Assembly: GCF_024055725.1 (NCBI RefSeq)
Contig: NZ_JAMXMX010000017.1
Coordinates: 1-64,000 of the forward strand
Direction: 5' to 3'
Origin: Actinoallomurus spadix
Lineage (GTDB): Bacteria > Actinomycetota > Actinomycetes > Streptosporangiales > Streptosporangiaceae
Length of the DNA: 64,000 bases
Shown here piece after piece: positions 8,546 through 17,246 of the stretch (positions within the stretch are counted from its first letter, which is position 1; each line of letters starts with the position of its first letter). The position numbers and the translations under genes are program-made. The notes below the pieces were generated by a model. That model ran no database searches. It saw nothing but the letters and a program-made list of their open reading frames with translations, and was not told where the DNA came from.

Positions 8546-9717
8546 TGTTCATCGACCTGACCGGCGAGCAGAAGACGCTGCGCTCCGAGCTGCGCGCGTA
8601 CTTCGCCTCGTGCCTGACCGACGCGCAGCGGAACGAGATCGCCGACGACCCCTTCGGCACCGCGTACATGGCGCACTGCCGGCGGCTCGGCCGGGACGGC
8701 ATGCTCGGCCTCGCGCTGCCGAGGGAGTACGGCGGCGGGGGGTTCGGCCCCGTCGAACAGCAGATCTTCGCCAACGAGATCGCCCGCGCCGAGGTCCCGT
8801 ACCCGATCATCACGCTGAACACCGTCGCGCCGACGCTCGTGCAGTTCGGCACCGACGCGCAGAAGAAACGGTTCCTGCCGGGCATCCTCGCCGGGGAGTG
8901 CCACTTCGCGATCGGCTACAGCGAGCCCGGCGCCGGAACGGACCTGGCGGCGCTGCGCACCACGGCCGTACGGGACGGCGACCACTACATCGTCAACGGC
9001 CAGAAGATCTTCACCTCGGGCGCGCACTACGCCGACCACATCTGGCTGGCCGCGCGGACCGACCCGGACGCCGAGAAGCACAAGGGCATCTCGATGCTCA
9101 TCGTCGACTGCCGGGACCCCGGCTTCTCCTGGACGCCGATCGTCACGATGGACGGCCGCCACCACACCAACGCCACCTACTACCAGGACGTCACCGTCCC
9201 GGCCGACCTGCTCGTCGGCGAGGAGAACCGGGGCTGGGACCTCATCGTCAACCAGCTCAACCACGAGCGGGTCACGCTCGGCCCCGCGGGCAACATCGGG
9301 CATACCTACGACCGGTTCGCCCACTGGGCGCGGACCAAGACGGGACCCGACGGCCGTCCCCTCATCGAGCACCCCGACGTACGGCGCGCGGTCGCGCGGG
9401 TCCACGCGTACCTGCGGGTCAACGAGCTGCTGAACTGGCAGGTCGCCGCCAATATGGACCTCGGCTGGCTCGGCGCGCCCGACGCGTCCGCCACCAAGAT
9501 CTACGGGTCGGAGCGCATGCAGGACGTCGGCCGCGTCGTCGGCGACGTCCTCGCCCGGTACGGCGACCCCGGCGACGAGGAGACCCGCGACCTCATCGAA
9601 CGCCTCGACCACGGCGTGAAGGGCGCGATCGTGCTGACGTTCGGCGGCGGCGTCAACGAGATCCAGCGGGAGTTGATCGCGATGATCGGCCTCGGACTGC
9701 CGCGAGCCCCCCGGTGA
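8545..9717 (+). CDS. fadE26: Acyl-CoA dehydrogenase subunit, FadE26-like (ChsE4)
   Basis: 390 residues. The FAD/substrate motif YSEPGAGTDLAAL and the following VNGQKIFTSGAHYADHIWLA segment are typical of acyl-CoA dehydrogenases, and GGGVNEIQRE near the C terminus corresponds to the family's C-terminal flavin-contact region. It starts in a TGATG overlap with the previous gene, implying translational coupling and equal subunit supply. Expected role: alpha,beta-dehydrogenation of the steroid side-chain CoA thioester together with the FadE27-like subunit. The substrate is inferred from the operon. Confidence 0.83.
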   Translation: MFIDLTGEQKTLRSELRAYFASCLTDAQRNEIADDPFGTAYMAHCRRLGRDGMLGLALPREYGGGGFGPVEQQIFANEIARAEVPYPIITLNTVAPTLVQFGTDAQKKRFLPGILAGECHFAIGYSEPGAGTDLAALRTTAVRDGDHYIVNGQKIFTSGAHYADHIWLAARTDPDAEKHKGISMLIVDCRDPGFSWTPIVTMDGRHHTNATYYQDVTVPADLLVGEENRGWDLIVNQLNHERVTLGPAGNIGHTYDRFAHWARTKTGPDGRPLIEHPDVRRAVARVHAYLRVNELLNWQVAANMDLGWLGAPDASATKIYGSERMQDVGRVVGDVLARYGDPGDEETRDLIERLDHGVKGAIVLTFGGGVNEIQRELIAMIGLGLPRAPR

Positions 9718-11072
9718 CCGCCGCGAGCCCCCGGCGGGGGGACGCACTGCACGATCGGTTGACGGTCCTCGCGGAGGAGCTGACCGCCCTCGGGGAGCGG
9801 CCCGCCGGACCCTGCCCGGACCCGGTGAACGCCCCGATGATCCGTAACTGGACCCAGGCGCTCGGCGACCACGACGCCCGCTGGGCCGAGACGGCGCCGC
9901 CCGCGATGATCCAGGTCTGGTCGATGCCCGGCCTGAACCGGGACAAGCCCGGCACCATCGCCGACCGGATCCTCGCCCTGCTGAACGAGTCCGGCTTCAC
10001 CGGCGTGGTCGCCACCAACTGCGAGCAGACCTACGACCGGTACCTGCGGCACGGCGAGGAACTGCGCTCGACGATGCGCTTCGGCGGCCTCACCGGGCCG
10101 AAACGCACCGGCCTCGGTGAGGGCTACTTCGTCACCTGGCACCAGACCTGGTACGCCGAGGGCGAGCGCGTCGCCGAGATGATGTTCCGGGTGCTGAAGT
10201 TCCGTCCGCGCGCGGCGGGCGGCCCGCCGGCGAAGGGACGCCGGGCCCGGCCGGCCATCGGCCCGGACACCCGGTTCTTCTGGGACGGCCTACGGGACGG
10301 AGAGCTGCGCGTCCAGCGCTGCGCCGAGTGCGGACGGCTCCGCCATCCGCCCGGCCCGATGTGCCCGGAGTGCCACGCGACCAAGCGCGAGCACGTCACC
10401 GTCAGCGGGCGTGGCACGCTCCACAGCTACGTCGTCCACCACCATCCGCCGGTCCCCGGGTTCGACCCGCCCTTCGTCGTCGCGCTCGTCGACCTGGAGG
10501 AGGGCGTGCGCATGGTCGGCGACCTCCTCGGCTGCCCACCCGACCAGGTACGGATCGGCATGCCGGTCGAGGCGGTCCTCCAGAAGATCGACGACGACCT
10601 AGTCCTGCCCCAGTGGCGCCCGGCCGGCTCCGCCCCGAAGCCGCCGCCCGCACAGGGCGCGGAGCCGGCGGCGCAGGGCGCGGAGTCGGTCGCCCAGGGC
10701 ACGGAGCCGGCGAAGGCCGCGGCGGAGCTGGCCGCGCTGAGCGTCGACCTGACGCCGACCTTCGTCATCTCCACCGCCCTCGCGACCCGCGACTTCACGC
10801 CGGTCCACCACGACACCGCACTGGCCCGGGCCCAGGGATCCACGGACATCTTCCTGAACATCCTCACCACGATGGGCCTGGTCCAGAGGTACGTCCTCGA
10901 ACGTCTGCCGGGCGCCGTCCTGGAGGGCGTCTCCGTACGCCTCGGCGTCCCCGCGTACGCCGGGGACACGCTGACCCTGACCGGCCGCGCTCTCGATGAC
11001 CGCACCGTGGAGGTGCGCGGCGCCGTGAGCCTCGGCGACCACGCCATCGCCACCGTACGACTCAAGGGGTGA
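9714..11072 (+). CDS. Fused ChsH2-ChsH1: MaoC-like domain, DUF35 domain and MaoC hydratase
   Basis: 452 residues in three parts. Residues about 10-165 are a MaoC-like hot-dog domain as in ChsH2. Residues about 185-300 are a DUF35 domain with a rubredoxin-like zinc ribbon (Cys203, Cys206, Cys217, Cys220). An Ala/Gln/Pro linker (about 304-335) with a repeated AQGAE/AQGTE unit leads to a second hot-dog domain carrying the hydratase-like Asp/His motif RDFTPVHHD (Asp360, His365/366), as in ChsH1. In M. tuberculosis these are two proteins, Rv3541c and Rv3542c. Together they hydrate the C22 enoyl-CoA, and the DUF35 part docks the Ltp2 aldolase encoded next. The start GTG 9714 overlaps the previous stop (GTGA). 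Confidence 0.85.
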   Translation: MTAASPRRGDALHDRLTVLAEELTALGERPAGPCPDPVNAPMIRNWTQALGDHDARWAETAPPAMIQVWSMPGLNRDKPGTIADRILALLNESGFTGVVATNCEQTYDRYLRHGEELRSTMRFGGLTGPKRTGLGEGYFVTWHQTWYAEGERVAEMMFRVLKFRPRAAGGPPAKGRRARPAIGPDTRFFWDGLRDGELRVQRCAECGRLRHPPGPMCPECHATKREHVTVSGRGTLHSYVVHHHPPVPGFDPPFVVALVDLEEGVRMVGDLLGCPPDQVRIGMPVEAVLQKIDDDLVLPQWRPAGSAPKPPPAQGAEPAAQGAESVAQGTEPAKAAAELAALSVDLTPTFVISTALATRDFTPVHHDTALARAQGSTDIFLNILTTMGLVQRYVLERLPGAVLEGVSVRLGVPAYAGDTLTLTGRALDDRTVEVRGAVSLGDHAIATVRLKG

Positions 11073-11074
11073 CC

Positions 11075-12244
11075 ATGAGCATCTCCGGGACGGCGGCGAT
11101 CGCCGGGATCGGGGCGACCGAGTTCTCCAAGGAGTCGGGCCGCTCGGAGCTCCAGCTCGCCGCCGAGGCCTGCATCGACGCGCTCAAGGACGCCGGGCTG
11201 ACGCCGGCCGACGTCGACGGCCTGGTGACCTTCACGGCGGACGCCAGCACCGAGATCGCGGTGGCGCGTGAGCTCGGTGTCCCGGGCCTGTCCTTCTTCT
11301 CCCGTGTGGACTACGGCGGCGGCGCGGCCTGCGGGACCGTCGCGCACGCGGCGATGGCGATCGCGACCGGGCTGGCGGAGACGGTCGTGTGCTACCGGGC
11401 GTTCAACGAGCGCTCGGGGCGCCGCTTCGGCCGGGCGGCGGCCCGCTCCGAGCACGCCGCCGGCACCGCCGACCTGGAGTTCTCCTGGCACCTGCCGTAC
11501 GGCTTCGCCACGCCGGCCGCCTGGGTCGCGATGTACGCCCGGCGGTACATGCACGAGTACGGGGCGACCAGCGAGGACTTCGGCCGGGTCGCCGTGGCGA
11601 TGCGCCGCCACGCGGCGACCAACCCGAACGCGTGGTTCCACGAGCGGCCGATCACCCTGGAGGACCACCAGGCCAGCCGGTGGGTCGTCGAGCCGCTCCA
11701 CCTGCTGGACTGCTGCCAGGAGTCCGACGGCGGCGTCGCGATCGTCGTGACGAGCGCCGAACGCGCCCGCGACCTGCCGCACCCGCCCGCCGTGATCGGC
11801 GCGGCGGCGCAGGGTTCCGGGCCCGGCCAGATGATGATGTTCTCCTACTACGAGGGCGACCTGACGACCCTTCCGGCGATGGGCCGCGTGGGGGAGACGC
11901 TCTGGCGGCAGGCGGGCCTGGGGCCCGCCGACGTGCAGGCGGCGATCCTGTACGACCACTTCACGCCGTTCGTGCTCGTGCAGCTGGAGGAGCTCGGCTT
12001 CTGCGGACGCGGCGAGGCGAAGGACTTCGTCGCGGACGGCGGCATCGAGGTCGACGGCCGGCTCCCGGTGAACCCGAACGGCGGCCAGCTCGGCGAGGCG
12101 TACATCCACGGCATGAACGGCATCGCCGAGGCGGTCCGCCAGATCCGCGGCACGTCCGTCAACCAGGTCCCCGGCGTCGCGAACGTCCTCGTGACCGCCG
12201 GCACCGGTGTCCCCACCAGCGGCCTCATCCTCACCCGCCCCTGA
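11075..12244 (+). CDS. ltp2: Ltp2-like thiolase-fold aldolase of sterol side-chain cleavage
   Basis: 389 residues, thiolase-like lipid-transfer-protein (SCP-x) family. It has the N-terminal pattern AAIAGIGATEFSKESGRS and the C-terminal GGQLGEAYIHGMNGIAEAVRQ loop typical of Ltp2/Ltp3/Ltp4, which perform retro-aldol cleavage of the 17-hydroxy steroid-CoA made by the preceding hydratase. The gene follows the DUF35 fusion directly, and family knowledge says Ltp2 is active only in complex with its DUF35 partner. ATG 11075 follows GGGG; GTG 11069 is in frame and possible. This is the last gene of the KstR-type operon. Confidence 0.85.
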   Translation: MSISGTAAIAGIGATEFSKESGRSELQLAAEACIDALKDAGLTPADVDGLVTFTADASTEIAVARELGVPGLSFFSRVDYGGGAACGTVAHAAMAIATGLAETVVCYRAFNERSGRRFGRAAARSEHAAGTADLEFSWHLPYGFATPAAWVAMYARRYMHEYGATSEDFGRVAVAMRRHAATNPNAWFHERPITLEDHQASRWVVEPLHLLDCCQESDGGVAIVVTSAERARDLPHPPAVIGAAAQGSGPGQMMMFSYYEGDLTTLPAMGRVGETLWRQAGLGPADVQAAILYDHFTPFVLVQLEELGFCGRGEAKDFVADGGIEVDGRLPVNPNGGQLGEAYIHGMNGIAEAVRQIRGTSVNQVPGVANVLVTAGTGVPTSGLILTRP

Positions 12245-12449
12245 CCCTCACGGGGCGCCACGCCGCGCCGCTTCTTGAGGCGCCGACCACTCAGGCACGT
12301 TGGCGCCGCCGTTGACGGAGCGGACCTGGCGAACCGGTCATCGACCCGGCAACCTCGACGGCGAAGTGACCACATCGGTGGCGCGAAGCGGGGCTGGAGC
12401 TCGTCGCGGCAGCGTGGACAAGGTGCGGGCGGCGGCACATCCTGGAGGC

Positions 12450-12620
12450 ATGAACGAGGATCAGGATCGCGGAGCCGGCGCACCCTCTCAGCGATGGCGC
12501 ACTCTTCCGCCGCGAGTGGACCTCCGGGACACGATCGCGGTCCAGGAGACGCCGCCCAAGCCAGAGGTGATCAGCACTCCGGCGGACCCCCTTCGCGAGG
12601 CCGTCAACGTCGGCGGCTGA
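12450..12620 (+). CDS. Small actinobacterial protein of unknown function
   Basis: 56 residues with a Trp-Arg-Thr-Leu-Pro-Pro-Arg-Val motif in the first third and an acidic, Pro-rich second half. I recall similar short uncharacterised proteins with the WxTLPPRV motif in actinomycetes, but assign no function. ATG 12450 has GGAGG 5 bases upstream. The gene stands alone in a 550-base gap between the sterol operon and the convergent serine hydrolase. Confidence 0.55.
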   Translation: MNEDQDRGAGAPSQRWRTLPPRVDLRDTIAVQETPPKPEVISTPADPLREAVNVGG

Positions 12621-12796
12621 CCGCGCGGACCGATGAGGCGAAGTGGCCCGTCCCGGACGGCGATCCCCTCACCCGGGCGTGATCGATCCCTGGGAGCGGG
12701 TCTCAGACGGTCCAGTCCACGATCGGTGTCCTACGGCTTGTAGTACATGGGCCGGTGGAGGCCCGATCGTGTGCGGACGAGGGCGTACGGGCCGGG

Positions 12797-13939
12797 TCAG
12801 CGCGCCAGGCACTCGCGCAGGGCGGTGATCAAACGGTTCGCGCGGTCGTCCCCGTGTCCGACCATGCGGTTGGCCAGGTACGCGAACCCGACGCCGAACT
12901 CGTCGTCGCCGAACGCGAACTGGCCGCCGGCCCCGTCGTTGCCGAAGCTGCGCCGGCCGAGCATCGGCCGGAACGACGAGTCGAGCAGAAAGCCCGAGCC
13001 CCAGCGCACCCCGGCGTCGAAGCCCAGATATCCCGTCCCCGACGACACCTCCCGGACCGCGTCCGTCACCGTGTCCGGCGTGAGCAGCCGTTCGCGGCCC
13101 TCGACGCCGGTGACCGCCGCCGCGTACAGCCCGGCGAGCCCGCTCGCGGACGCGGTGCCGCCCGCACCGGGCAGTTCCACGCCGAGCAGCGCCGGGTCGT
13201 TCCAGCCGTGCGGCTCGTCCAGGCCGGGGAAGGCCAGCGCGCCGTTCATCGTCACCATGCGGGTGAGCAGGTGCTCGGGCCCTGGCATCGCGGGACGGCC
13301 CTCGGCCTCGGCGAGCCAGGCCCGGCCGTCCATCTCCTGTTCCGGCAGGGCGATCCAGGCGCGCAGCCTCAGCGGGTCGCCCACGGCCTCGCGGAAGTAG
13401 GCACCCGGGGTCAGCCCGGTGACGCGCCGGATCACCTCACCGAGGAGGAAGCCGAAGACGTGGCCGTGGTACTCGTACGCCGTGTCCGGCTCCCACAGCG
13501 GTTTCTGCTCCTCGATGGCGCGGATCACCGGCGTCCAGGCGGCGATCTCCGCGAACGAGAGCGTCTCGTCGAGGACGGGGACTCCCGCGCGATGCCCGAG
13601 CACCATGCGGCATGTGATCGCCTCCTTGCCGTTCCGCGCGAACCCGGGCCAGTAGCGGCTGACCGGCGCGTCGAGATCGAGGCGTCCCTCCTGCGCGAGG
13701 AGGTGGACGCACACGCTGACGATGCCCTTGGTGCAGGAGAAGATCGGCACGACCGTGTCCCGCTCCCAGGCCCGGCCGGTCCGCTCGTCCGCGACCCCGC
13801 CCCAGAGGTCCACGACCTTGCGGCCGCCGGCGTAAACCGCGACCGCGGCCCCGAGTTCGGGGAAGTCCGTGAAGTTACGCGCGAACGCGTCGGCGACCGC
13901 TCCGAAGCGCTCGTCGGCCCATCCGTGATATCGCTCCAC
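12797..13939 (-). CDS. Serine hydrolase of the beta-lactamase/esterase (class C-like) family
   Basis: 380 residues, Pfam Beta-lactamase type (EstB/LipE-like esterases and D-aminopeptidases). The Ser-x-x-Lys motif is SCTK (in PIFSCTKGIVSV) and the Tyr motif is YEYHGHVFG. No signal peptide is visible, so it is probably a cytoplasmic esterase, as in mycobacterial LipE/LipL and other sterol-locus esterases. GTG 13939 is preferred (AAGGACGG upstream); the longer frame would run into the upstream TetR gene. Only 25 bases separate it from that gene, so the pair is likely an operon. The substrate is unknown. Confidence 0.8.
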   Translation of the reverse strand: MERYHGWADERFGAVADAFARNFTDFPELGAAVAVYAGGRKVVDLWGGVADERTGRAWERDTVVPIFSCTKGIVSVCVHLLAQEGRLDLDAPVSRYWPGFARNGKEAITCRMVLGHRAGVPVLDETLSFAEIAAWTPVIRAIEEQKPLWEPDTAYEYHGHVFGFLLGEVIRRVTGLTPGAYFREAVGDPLRLRAWIALPEQEMDGRAWLAEAEGRPAMPGPEHLLTRMVTMNGALAFPGLDEPHGWNDPALLGVELPGAGGTASASGLAGLYAAAVTGVEGRERLLTPDTVTDAVREVSSGTGYLGFDAGVRWGSGFLLDSSFRPMLGRRSFGNDGAGGQFAFGDDEFGVGFAYLANRMVGHGDDRANRLITALRECLAR

Positions 13940-13964
13940 TGTTTCCGTCCTTACACGTCGTCGA

Positions 13965-14573
13965 TCAGGGCATGCGTTCGTCGCGCCCGCCCGCTTCGGG
14001 AGGCTGGTGCGACGGCCAGTTCTCCAGGAGGACATGGAGCGCGTCGAGCGAGCGCGACCACGAGTCCTCGACCTGGCGGGAGTGTGCGAAACCGCCGCTG
14101 AGCTCCAGGTGGATGTAGCCGTGGAAGGCCGCGCGCAGCAGCCGCCCGGCGTCGGTCAGGTCCGGCTCGCTCAGGCCGTAGGCGCGGAGCATGCCGTAGG
14201 TCAGCTCGACGCTGCGGCGCAGGGCCACGGAGTCCGCGACCTCCTCGGGATCGAACTGCATCTGGGTCGCGGCGTACCGGCCGGGATGCTCCAGGGCGAA
14301 CCGCCGGTAGGCGTTCGCGAAGGCGACCAGCGCGTCCTTGCCCGCCCGGCCCGCCACCTCGGCGGCGATGCGTTCGGTCATCTCCGCACCGCCGAGCAGG
14401 GCGATCCGGACCCGCAGCTCGCGCAGGTTCTTGACGTGCGAGTAGAGGCTGGCGTCCTTCACTCCGAACCGCCGCGCGAGCGCGGAGATGGTGACCTGGT
14501 CGAGCCCGACCTCGTCCGCCATCTCCGCGGCCGCCTCGGTCACCTTCGCCGCACTGAGACCTGCCCGGACCAC
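13965..14573 (-). CDS. TetR-family regulator with WHG-type ligand domain
   Basis: 202 residues. The N-terminal helix-turn-helix (about residues 25-55, VTISALARRFGVKDASLYSHVKN) is followed by a C-terminal domain containing AFHGYIHLELSGGF, the pattern of the TetR-WHG domain. It precedes the serine hydrolase and probably controls it. A clear palindrome 18-32 bases upstream of the start suggests autorepression. Confidence 0.85.
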   Translation of the reverse strand: MVRAGLSAAKVTEAAAEMADEVGLDQVTISALARRFGVKDASLYSHVKNLRELRVRIALLGGAEMTERIAAEVAGRAGKDALVAFANAYRRFALEHPGRYAATQMQFDPEEVADSVALRRSVELTYGMLRAYGLSEPDLTDAGRLLRAAFHGYIHLELSGGFAHSRQVEDSWSRSLDALHVLLENWPSHQPPEAGGRDERMP

Positions 14574-14590
14574 CCGCCGCCCCCAACTCT

Positions 14591-14605
14591 CCTAGACGCT
14601 CTAGG
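14591..14605. promoter_or_regulatory. Palindromic operator upstream of the TetR gene
   Basis: CCTAGACGCTCTAGG is a palindrome with 6-base arms (CCTAGA/TCTAGG) around CGC. A degenerate copy (CCCTAGCGGCATTAGG) follows at about 14612-14627. The spacing to the TetR start fits an autoregulatory operator. Confidence 0.6.
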
Positions 14606-14651
14606 TTTTACCCTAGCGGCATTAGGAAGCTGACGCCGCGCTGTCGGCGCT

Positions 14652-15330
14652 TCAGCCGCGCGCCGTCTCGGGACGAGGGTCGGGCAGCAGGGCGCCGGTG
14701 ACGAGCGGCCAGGTGGACGCGCGCAGACTCATCCGGTCCTCGTACGGGTACCGGTCCCACTCGTCGGCCGGCGGCGGCGCGGTGACGAAGCAGCGATGGA
14801 GGAGCAGCTCGCGCCGGCGCGCCAAAGGCACTCCGGCGTCGAGGTCGTCGCGACGGCGGCGTCGACGAGGCGTGACGGCGCCCGCACGCGGACACCCGCT
14901 CGGCAGAACAGCAGGTCACCGAATCGGTGGCCGGGCCACAGGACGTCCTCCACCGTGACCGCGTCCGCGTCCTCATCGGTCGTGACCGCGAAGATCTCAT
15001 GGTGGAACGGTGAGAAGACGGCGGCCGGGGGGAGGCGTTCGAGTCCGACCTCGGTGAAGAACCACTCATGTACGGCGAGCGGAGCCCGGTCGAGCGCGCG
15101 CCCGCCGGTACGGCCCATGATCGAGGTGCCCGCCGGGCCGCCCAGTTCGAGCAGGAGGTCGCTGACCCGACTGACCGCGTACAACGCGTAGAGCGCCTCC
15201 TGGTACCACGCCCGGGACTCCTCCGTGCCGCCCGATGGTTCCGGCGGCGTCTCGCGGTGGCGTAGTGCGGCCGCGTCCGCCTGAGAGAGCGCGCGCAAGG
15301 CGAACGTGCTGGATTGAACCGTCGAGCGTT
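14652..15330 (-). pseudogene. Frameshifted hypothetical gene (function unknown)
   Basis: A coherent protein-like frame covers about 15330-14850, with segments such as ESRAWYQEALYALYAVSRVSD, FSPFHHEIFAV and VLWPGHRFGDLLFCRAG, then loses sense. From about 14850 to the TGA at 14652 a different frame continues with plausible protein (LLLHRCFVTAPPPADEWDRY). A single missing base near 14845-14860 would join them. No ATG or GTG with a ribosome site is seen at the 5' end either, so the gene may be truncated there, or the start may be rare. I do not recognise the family. It is divergent from the YkgJ pair. Confidence 0.5.
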
Positions 15331-15388
15331 CTGCTCCGTATGCCGGAGAAGAGGGGGTCTGTGTCGCTGGAGCGAAGGGGATGAGGCA

Positions 15389-15991
15389 GTGCTGTCGGAT
15401 GAATCGCCGGGCGTACGAGCCCAATGGCAGGCTTGCCGGGCGAAGACCCGCTGTGCGCGTGGTGCCCGGCATGTCACCGGGGCGGACATCGTCCGGATCT
15501 CCCGTACGCTCGCCGTGGAACCGTGGCAATTCACGCAGACCGCGCCCGCCGTGGCCGGCGACCCCACCGGGATCGTCCTCGACAAAGGTCGGCGCCGGGT
15601 CTTCCTCAAGCTCGCCAACGCCATGCACGGGTGCGTCTTCTCGGTCCGCACTCCTAGCGGTGCGACCTGCTGTGGCCTGGGAGATGTCGCTCCGGCCTCG
15701 TGCCGGATCTTCCCGGCCGCCACGAAGGACGGCGCTCCGGAGGTACGTTCCGAGCCCGGCTGTGACTGCCGGGAGTGGAAGCTGGAGGATCTGGACCAGG
15801 AGGCGCTGACCGAAACCCTGCGCACCTGGTCGGCCGATCGCGACCATTGGTTCGAGGTCGTGGCGCGGTGGAACGCGCTGGCCACCGAGTCCGATGAGGA
15901 CCTGAGCATCGAGGACTTCCAGCGCTACCTGCTCGAGGCGCAGTACGCCCGTGAGGCCGGTGCCGGGTGGCCCGAGGAGGTGACGGCATGA
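15389..15991 (+). CDS. YkgJ-family cysteine-cluster protein (first of a tandem pair)
   Basis: About 200 residues with scattered cysteines (ACRAKTRCARG near the start, then CCGLGDVAPASC and CDC) characteristic of the YkgJ/Fe-S oxidoreductase-like cysteine cluster family, thought to bind zinc or an Fe-S cluster. The segment VTGADIVRISRTLAVEPWQF is the usual helix after the first cysteines. GTG 15389 is chosen because GGGGATGAGG lies upstream; ATG 15314 would overlap the divergent gene. The last codons overlap the next gene by ATGA, so both are made together. Function in this family is generally unproven. Confidence 0.7.
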   Translation: MLSDESPGVRAQWQACRAKTRCARGARHVTGADIVRISRTLAVEPWQFTQTAPAVAGDPTGIVLDKGRRRVFLKLANAMHGCVFSVRTPSGATCCGLGDVAPASCRIFPAATKDGAPEVRSEPGCDCREWKLEDLDQEALTETLRTWSADRDHWFEVVARWNALATESDEDLSIEDFQRYLLEAQYAREAGAGWPEEVTA

Positions 15992-16563
15992 ACGGCAGCG
16001 GTGCCAATGTCGCGGGTTGCGCCGGTTGCGCCGGCAAATGCTGCCGCTCGTACGCCGTCGGAGTCACCATCAGGGATGTCCGGGCGCTCGTCGAAGGAAC
16101 CGCCATGCGTCCCAGCGACTTCCTCAGGCTTCGGGACGCCGACGGGGAGGGCTTCCGCCTCCGGCCGGACGGGCCCGCGAAGGAGGTCTATCTGCAACGC
16201 AGGTCGGCGACCGGCGCCTGCGTGTTCCTCATGGAGATCGCCTCCGGCAATGCCAGGTGCGGTGTCTACGCCCACCGCCCGCTGGTGTGCAGCACCTTCC
16301 CCCTGACCCTTCAACGTGGCGTGGTGACGACCCGCGAGGACACGGTCTGCGGTCCCGGCTCCTGGAACCTCGCCACGATGGACCTTCCCGCCTACCGGCG
16401 CGACCTCACCCGCGACCGATCGGCCCGGGCCGAAGATCGACAGGTCATGCGGGCCTGGAACAAGACCATCGATCTCCAGGGTTGGAACGCGACCCCCGAC
16501 GACCTCTACGAATATCTGCTGAACTGCCCGCTCGAAGTGGCGGCGGAAGGTCACGAGGACTGA
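15988..16563 (+). CDS. YkgJ-family cysteine-cluster protein (second of a tandem pair)
   Basis: 191 residues starting at ATG 15988 in an ATGA overlap, with GGAGG 7 bases upstream. The N-terminal motif CAGCAGKCC is the classic CxxCxxxCC of YkgJ proteins, and CGVYAHRPLVCSTFP supplies two more cysteines. Family members are proposed metal or Fe-S binding proteins. The pairing of two divergent homologues suggests a heteromer acting on one substrate. That substrate is unknown. Confidence 0.8.
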   Translation: MNGSGANVAGCAGCAGKCCRSYAVGVTIRDVRALVEGTAMRPSDFLRLRDADGEGFRLRPDGPAKEVYLQRRSATGACVFLMEIASGNARCGVYAHRPLVCSTFPLTLQRGVVTTREDTVCGPGSWNLATMDLPAYRRDLTRDRSARAEDRQVMRAWNKTIDLQGWNATPDDLYEYLLNCPLEVAAEGHED

Positions 16564-16663
16564 GCACCACGGCCGCGCGTAGGCCCCTTTCTCGTTCGTC
16601 GCGCGTGACGGCCTTGGCCTCAACGCAGGACCTCGGCCGACCGCCGCGCGGGTTGGAAGCCGC

Positions 16664-17083
16664 TCACGGGCCGAAGCGGGCCCAGACGACCTTGCCGACG
16701 CGCCGCGCGGGGTACCAGCCGAGCCGCCCGCCGGTGAGCTCGTTGATGATGAACAGGCCGCGCCCGGTCTCGGCGGCCGCGTCCGCGGCGACGATCCGGG
16801 GCAGGTTGGCGCCGTCCGGGTCCCACACGCCGACCTCGCCGACGCCGTACCGCGGAGTCGCGACCCAGGTGAGGATCACCCTGCCCGGGTAGAGCCGGCA
16901 GGCGTTCGTCGTGAGCTCCGTCAGGATCAGCCGGCCGAGATGGCGGGTTTCCTGCGACAGGCCCCATGAGTCGGCGGCCTGGTCGACGAGATTGCGCACC
17001 AAGTAGACATTCTCGGCGCAGGCGTGCAATTCAAGCGTGAGACGGGGCGGCGGGGCCCATTCGTACGGACATGTCGAGACCAT
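16664..17083 (-). CDS. Anti-sigma-like ATP-binding regulatory protein (HATPase_c)
   Basis: 139 residues of a stand-alone histidine-kinase-type ATPase domain. The N box is LILTELTTNACRL, the G1 box VGVWDPDGANLP and the G2 box ETGRGLFIINELT. Such proteins are relatives of RsbW/SpoIIAB and are common in actinomycete developmental loci. The start ATG 17083 has AAAGGA 6 bases upstream. It is divergent from an XRE-DUF5753 regulator with two DUF397 peptides, the usual partners in WhiJ/AbaA-type loci, which supports a role in control of development or secondary metabolism. Confidence 0.82.
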   Translation of the reverse strand: MVSTCPYEWAPPPRLTLELHACAENVYLVRNLVDQAADSWGLSQETRHLGRLILTELTTNACRLYPGRVILTWVATPRYGVGEVGVWDPDGANLPRIVAADAAAETGRGLFIINELTGGRLGWYPARRVGKVVWARFGP

Positions 17084-17246
17084 GGAGCGTCCTTTCGGGA
17101 AAACTCCCTGCATTCGCGTGATGACGTGTGGTGACATGGTCTGTGGAAAGAGAAGCCGCTGGTGACGACTGTCGCTTGCAGGGGCGAACATGCCGGCCCT
17201 CGCGACGTGAGTGGCGACGAGTGGCGAGACCGAGGAGGAGTGGCGA

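Noticed and set aside
12245-12796. Possible transposon or tRNA remnant in the gap after the sterol operon
   Set aside because: No terminal repeats, transposase fragments or tRNA-like folds were seen; one small gene with a good ribosome site accounts for part of it.
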